This document shows positions 59,906 through 64,000 of a DNA stretch of 64,000 nucleotides, piece after piece; the stretch's first letter is position 1, and every line of letters begins with the position of its first letter. The notes beneath the pieces are model-generated. The model was not told where the DNA came from. It was given only the letters and a program-made list of their open reading frames with translations, and did not search any database. Source of the stretch: Stramonita haemastoma (taxonomy: Eukaryota; Mollusca; Gastropoda; Neogastropoda; Muricidae); NCBI GenBank assembly GCA_030674155.1, contig CM060317.1:83801041-83865040 (forward strand), read 5' to 3'. The translations under genes were made by a program, and so were the position numbers.

Positions 59906-60029
59906 TTGTCTCCCCTTTTATCAAAATGTTATGTTTTATATGACTTATTTTGTCGATAGATGGTGGTGGATTGATGTTTTCAGTCATTTACCTCATTATA
60001 TTCTCATGTTTGCTTTTCATTGCGCTATT

Positions 60030-60370
60030 TTTTTTTCAAATCAAAGTCATCATTTGATTCTTACTTCTTATTTTCGTTTCTCAATGCGTGCCTTTTAAAA
60101 AAAAACTTTTTATTTCTTATTTCTTGTCTGTTGTTTGCTACTTGGTATTGGTTCTTGCTCTTGGGTCATTATTATTGTTATTGTTTAGTTAGAGGGTGTT
60201 TTTTTTTAATCTTGATGTATCCCTGATAAGGGCGGGGACTGGATGTAAAAAAGCACACGAGTGCTTATTCATTATCCTCGAACAAAAGAATTTGCCTTGC
60301 CTTGCCTTGCCTTGCCTTGCCTTGCCTTGCCTTGCCTTGCCTTGCCTTGCCTTGCCTTGCCTTGCCTTGT
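60030..60370 (+). mobile_element. LINE-like 3' end, family C copy 2, with long TTGCC tail
   Basis: Homologous to 12866-13160 along its length. It ends GATGTATCCCTGATAAGGGC, GACTGGATGTAAAAAAGCAC, a CGAGTGCTTATTC block and about 15 perfect TTGCC units (60294-60369). It shares its last roughly 60 bp with SINE family A. Confidence 0.78.
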
Positions 60371-60729
60371 CTCTCTCAGCTTCATTCAGCAGTACGTGTT
60401 TGAACTAAGATTGAGCTGGGTAGGGTAGAACAAGGAGACATGGAGTAGAAAGGTAGACTGAGAGAGGTCAGGATGGGTTGCGAGAGACATGGGCACATTG
60501 GATTCCTGCCGTGGATGCACGGAGGACAAGCAGCTTTAGCCACAGTGCAGAAAGAAAAGAGATTGATGCGAAATCGAAGCTAGTTGGTGCGTTGGCATTA
60601 GCAATGGCAGAGATGAAAGAGAAAGAGAAACGGCGGGAAACCACTGGACACCTTTCTGCTGGGGGAAAAAGGCATTAGAGCTCATAGCCCCTTGTGTCAG
60701 GCTTCAAGATACTGATGCAATAATGGTTC
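60371..60729. other. Unique sequence, no gene recognised
   Basis: Purine-leaning. A 66-codon frame (60478-60678) has no domain. Confidence 0.45.
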
Positions 60730-60820
60730 ACCTCTCTTTCTCTGTCTCATCTCTCTGTCTCTGTATCTGTCTCTGTCTGTCTGTCTGTCTGTCTCTGTCT
60801 CTGTCTCTGTCTCTCTCTCT

Positions 60821-60908
<88 letters not shown>

Positions 60909-60945
60909 CTCTCTCTTTTCTTTCTTTCTCTCTCTCACCACACTA
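60730..60945. repeat. GTCT/CT compound microsatellite
   Basis: CTGT words to 60800, GTCT block to 60842, CT run to about 60900, then TTTC/CT slips. Confidence 0.96.
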
Positions 60946-60954
60946 AACTCAGAT

Positions 60955-61260
60955 GAGACTCGCGAGAGTGTGTGTGCATGTGTGCGTGCGCACGCATGTT
61001 TATGTGTGTGTTTGTGTGTTTATGTGTGTAGATGTGTGTGTGTGTAAATGTGTGTGTTTGAACCTGCATATTTTTGTGAGTGAGAGGGAGAGAGATCATG
61101 TGCATGCGCACGTGTATGTGTGTGTATGTGGGCACATGTCTGTGAGTGTGTCTGTGTGCATCTGAGTGTATTTGAGCATTTGTCTGTATGTCTGCGTGTG
61201 CGAGTCTTTTTGTGTCTGTGTGCCCGTGTGTCTCTCTATGTCTTTGCGCGCGCGCGTGTG
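60955..61260. repeat. Degenerate GT array with terminal CG run
   Basis: GTGT, GCGT and GTCT words, none long, closing with GCGCGCGCG at 61246-61255. Confidence 0.93.
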
Positions 61261-61740
61261 CGTTTTACCTGTGCCTTCCTTCAGAAGTGTGACGGTGGGG
61301 AGAGTGGTGGAGTAATTACTGGCCGTCACCTGCACACAGAGACAGGCTGACAGCCACACAGCGTCACCATCAGGTTCCAGCTAATTAACCGCCACGTCTG
61401 TCATCCCACAACAACACAGAAACACAAAGGAAGCAACAGAAAGAGCTGCAGCAACGGCAACAGCAGAAGCAGAAACAGAAGCAAACAAGGAGAAAACGCA
61501 ATCTTTGTTTTCATTATTGTCCTCATCATTACTATGACCACTTCCGTCACTACTACAAAATTATCAACAGCAGTAATCGCAATCACTTGCATTATAATTA
61601 TTGCCATTATCCTCCCAATCATAGTCATCATCGTTATTATCGTCATCGTCATCGTCGTCATCATCGTCATTATCTTTGTTAATGTTGTCGTCAATATCAC
61701 CTGTACTTCTTTGGCATAGTCAAATGTTTTATACATTCAC
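61261..61740. other. Unique sequence, then ATC/GTC cryptic triplets
   Basis: 61261-61430 is moderate-GC unique sequence. 61500-61690 is loosely triplet-structured (ATC, ATT, GTC), giving Ile/Val-rich frames that are artefacts. Confidence 0.55.
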
Positions 61741-62445
61741 ATTTTTGTGCGTGCACAACATTTGTCTCCCTTAATGTAGAAAAGAGCGCAAGCGCTGACA
61801 ATCCTAGCAAAAATTATCTAACTGCCTCTGTGTACATTTCTCTATCAGATCGGTAACCATTAATACAGACATACAGCCATACTCCGACTTGTGAGGCTTG
61901 GACAGCATTGGTTGATATGCTTCAAGTTTGTCATGGTCGAAGGCAATCTCAACTTAACTTTTCAAAGCATAGCTATAATATCATCTAGGCCTTGGCTTTT
62001 TGCTTACATCAATAACTGACAAAGCTTTTGGCCTGGGCCAATGGTCAACTATGGAGCATTCAAAATAAATGGCTGACAACTTATTTCACATTATAGGAAA
62101 AGAACTGAAGAAAAGCTGGTCTAAGCGGTATTATTTCGTCATTGGTGTAGATACAGTGACTGTCATTTTTCGCTGACTTTTTTCGGAACGGTGAAAGCAG
62201 AAATCAGATTCTAGCTTAAACACTGCGATGGGAAACACGAAGACAAATATTATGGAAAACGATGTTTGGTCGATGTTTCGTTTGGGTTTTAAACCTAGTT
62301 GATTAAACAGCTGGCCCTGTGGTCTGTGCTGGTGTCAGAAAACAAAAGCTGATGGCTGAGGTTGTGTTTTCACTTTCTTCCTCTCCGACATTGCGTTTGT
62401 TATTTTTGAATTAACTTCGTGATGCATCTTCATGCTGATAACATC
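61741..62445. other. Unique sequence, no gene recognised
   Basis: No supported feature. Confidence 0.5.
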
Positions 62446-63660
<1,215 letters not shown>

Positions 63661-64000
63661 CAAAATGGAGTGAACTTTGTTCTCCTCGTTACTAACGATA
63701 TAGCTAATAGTGTGTACCAGCGACGCTCCAGTTGAAATACATGCATGGAAAACGCTCAGAGAGAATGCCTCCCTCACCGACTTAATGGGGTTTTTCTGTA
63801 CTTTTATCACAACACCAACAGGTCCTCAAAAAATCTTGGCTTTAACATATGTCAGTTTTGTACCTCTATCCTGTTACCAGAAGACCTATTGTCTGGCTTA
63901 AACAAAAGCAGCCTCTGAAGTGATGCTGAAAGGCAAAGAATGGCCTGACTGGCTCATTTGTTCCAGAGGATTAAGTCTGGTATAGAGGCATGTCACTCCA
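63661..64000. other. Unique sequence to window edge
   Basis: No gene recognised. Confidence 0.5.

Noticed and set aside
59274..59987. 237-codon minus-strand frame
   Set aside because: It is a read-through of GT, T-run, TA and CT arrays with short unique parts. The Lys and His runs are artefacts.

Overview
This window looks like non-coding animal DNA, most likely from a lophotrochozoan and plausibly a gastropod mollusc. That placement is inference: it rests on the mix of RTE-type and CR1/L2-like LINE remnants, several tRNA-headed SINE families and extreme microsatellite density. There is no operon structure, no bacterial gene and no CRISPR array. I found no host exon I can defend and no functional RNA gene. 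Long open frames encoding only CVCVCV, HTHTHT, SLSLSL or ERERER are microsatellites read through, not genes.

Layout. 1-10 kb: compound microsatellites, a TTC tract that flips to a GAA-rich tract (1030-1760), and a diverged pair of about 600-bp direct repeats (4141-4745, 5080-5640). 10-13 kb: a repeat with an internal expanded GTCT/GTATCC array (F1), a LINE C-terminal remnant and a LINE-like 3' end with a TTGCC tail. 13-24 kb: RTE 3' fragments (15121-15350, 22255-22500), a broken unrecognised coding remnant (16033-16920), dispersed repeats and dinucleotide arrays. 24-35 kb: an unclassified interspersed family B, SINE copies and three kinds of LINE C-terminal fragment. 35-46 kb: the second F element, a 30-bp minisatellite, RTE tails with ATCT repeats and more SINEs. 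47-56 kb: minisatellites with 40-, 29- and about 45-bp periods, a SINE with a perfect 13-bp target-site duplication, and a family B copy interrupted by two younger insertions. 56-64 kb: the third F element, the only long credible coding region (57811-58956, C-terminal half of an RTE reverse transcriptase) and terminal triplet arrays.

How the parts relate. The recognisable content is a layered set of retroelements and the simple repeats that grew from or beside them. At least five RTE 3' ends, two LINE-like ends with TTGCC tails, two with TTGAC-like tails and several SINE ends run straight into short tandem repeats. One SINE family (A) shares its last roughly 60 bp with a LINE-like family (C). 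Two others (D and E) share a different 3' end with each other, consistent with SINEs borrowing LINE machinery. The most unusual item is SINE family D: four copies whose head joins a tRNA box A to a 5S rRNA-like segment covering the 5S internal promoter.
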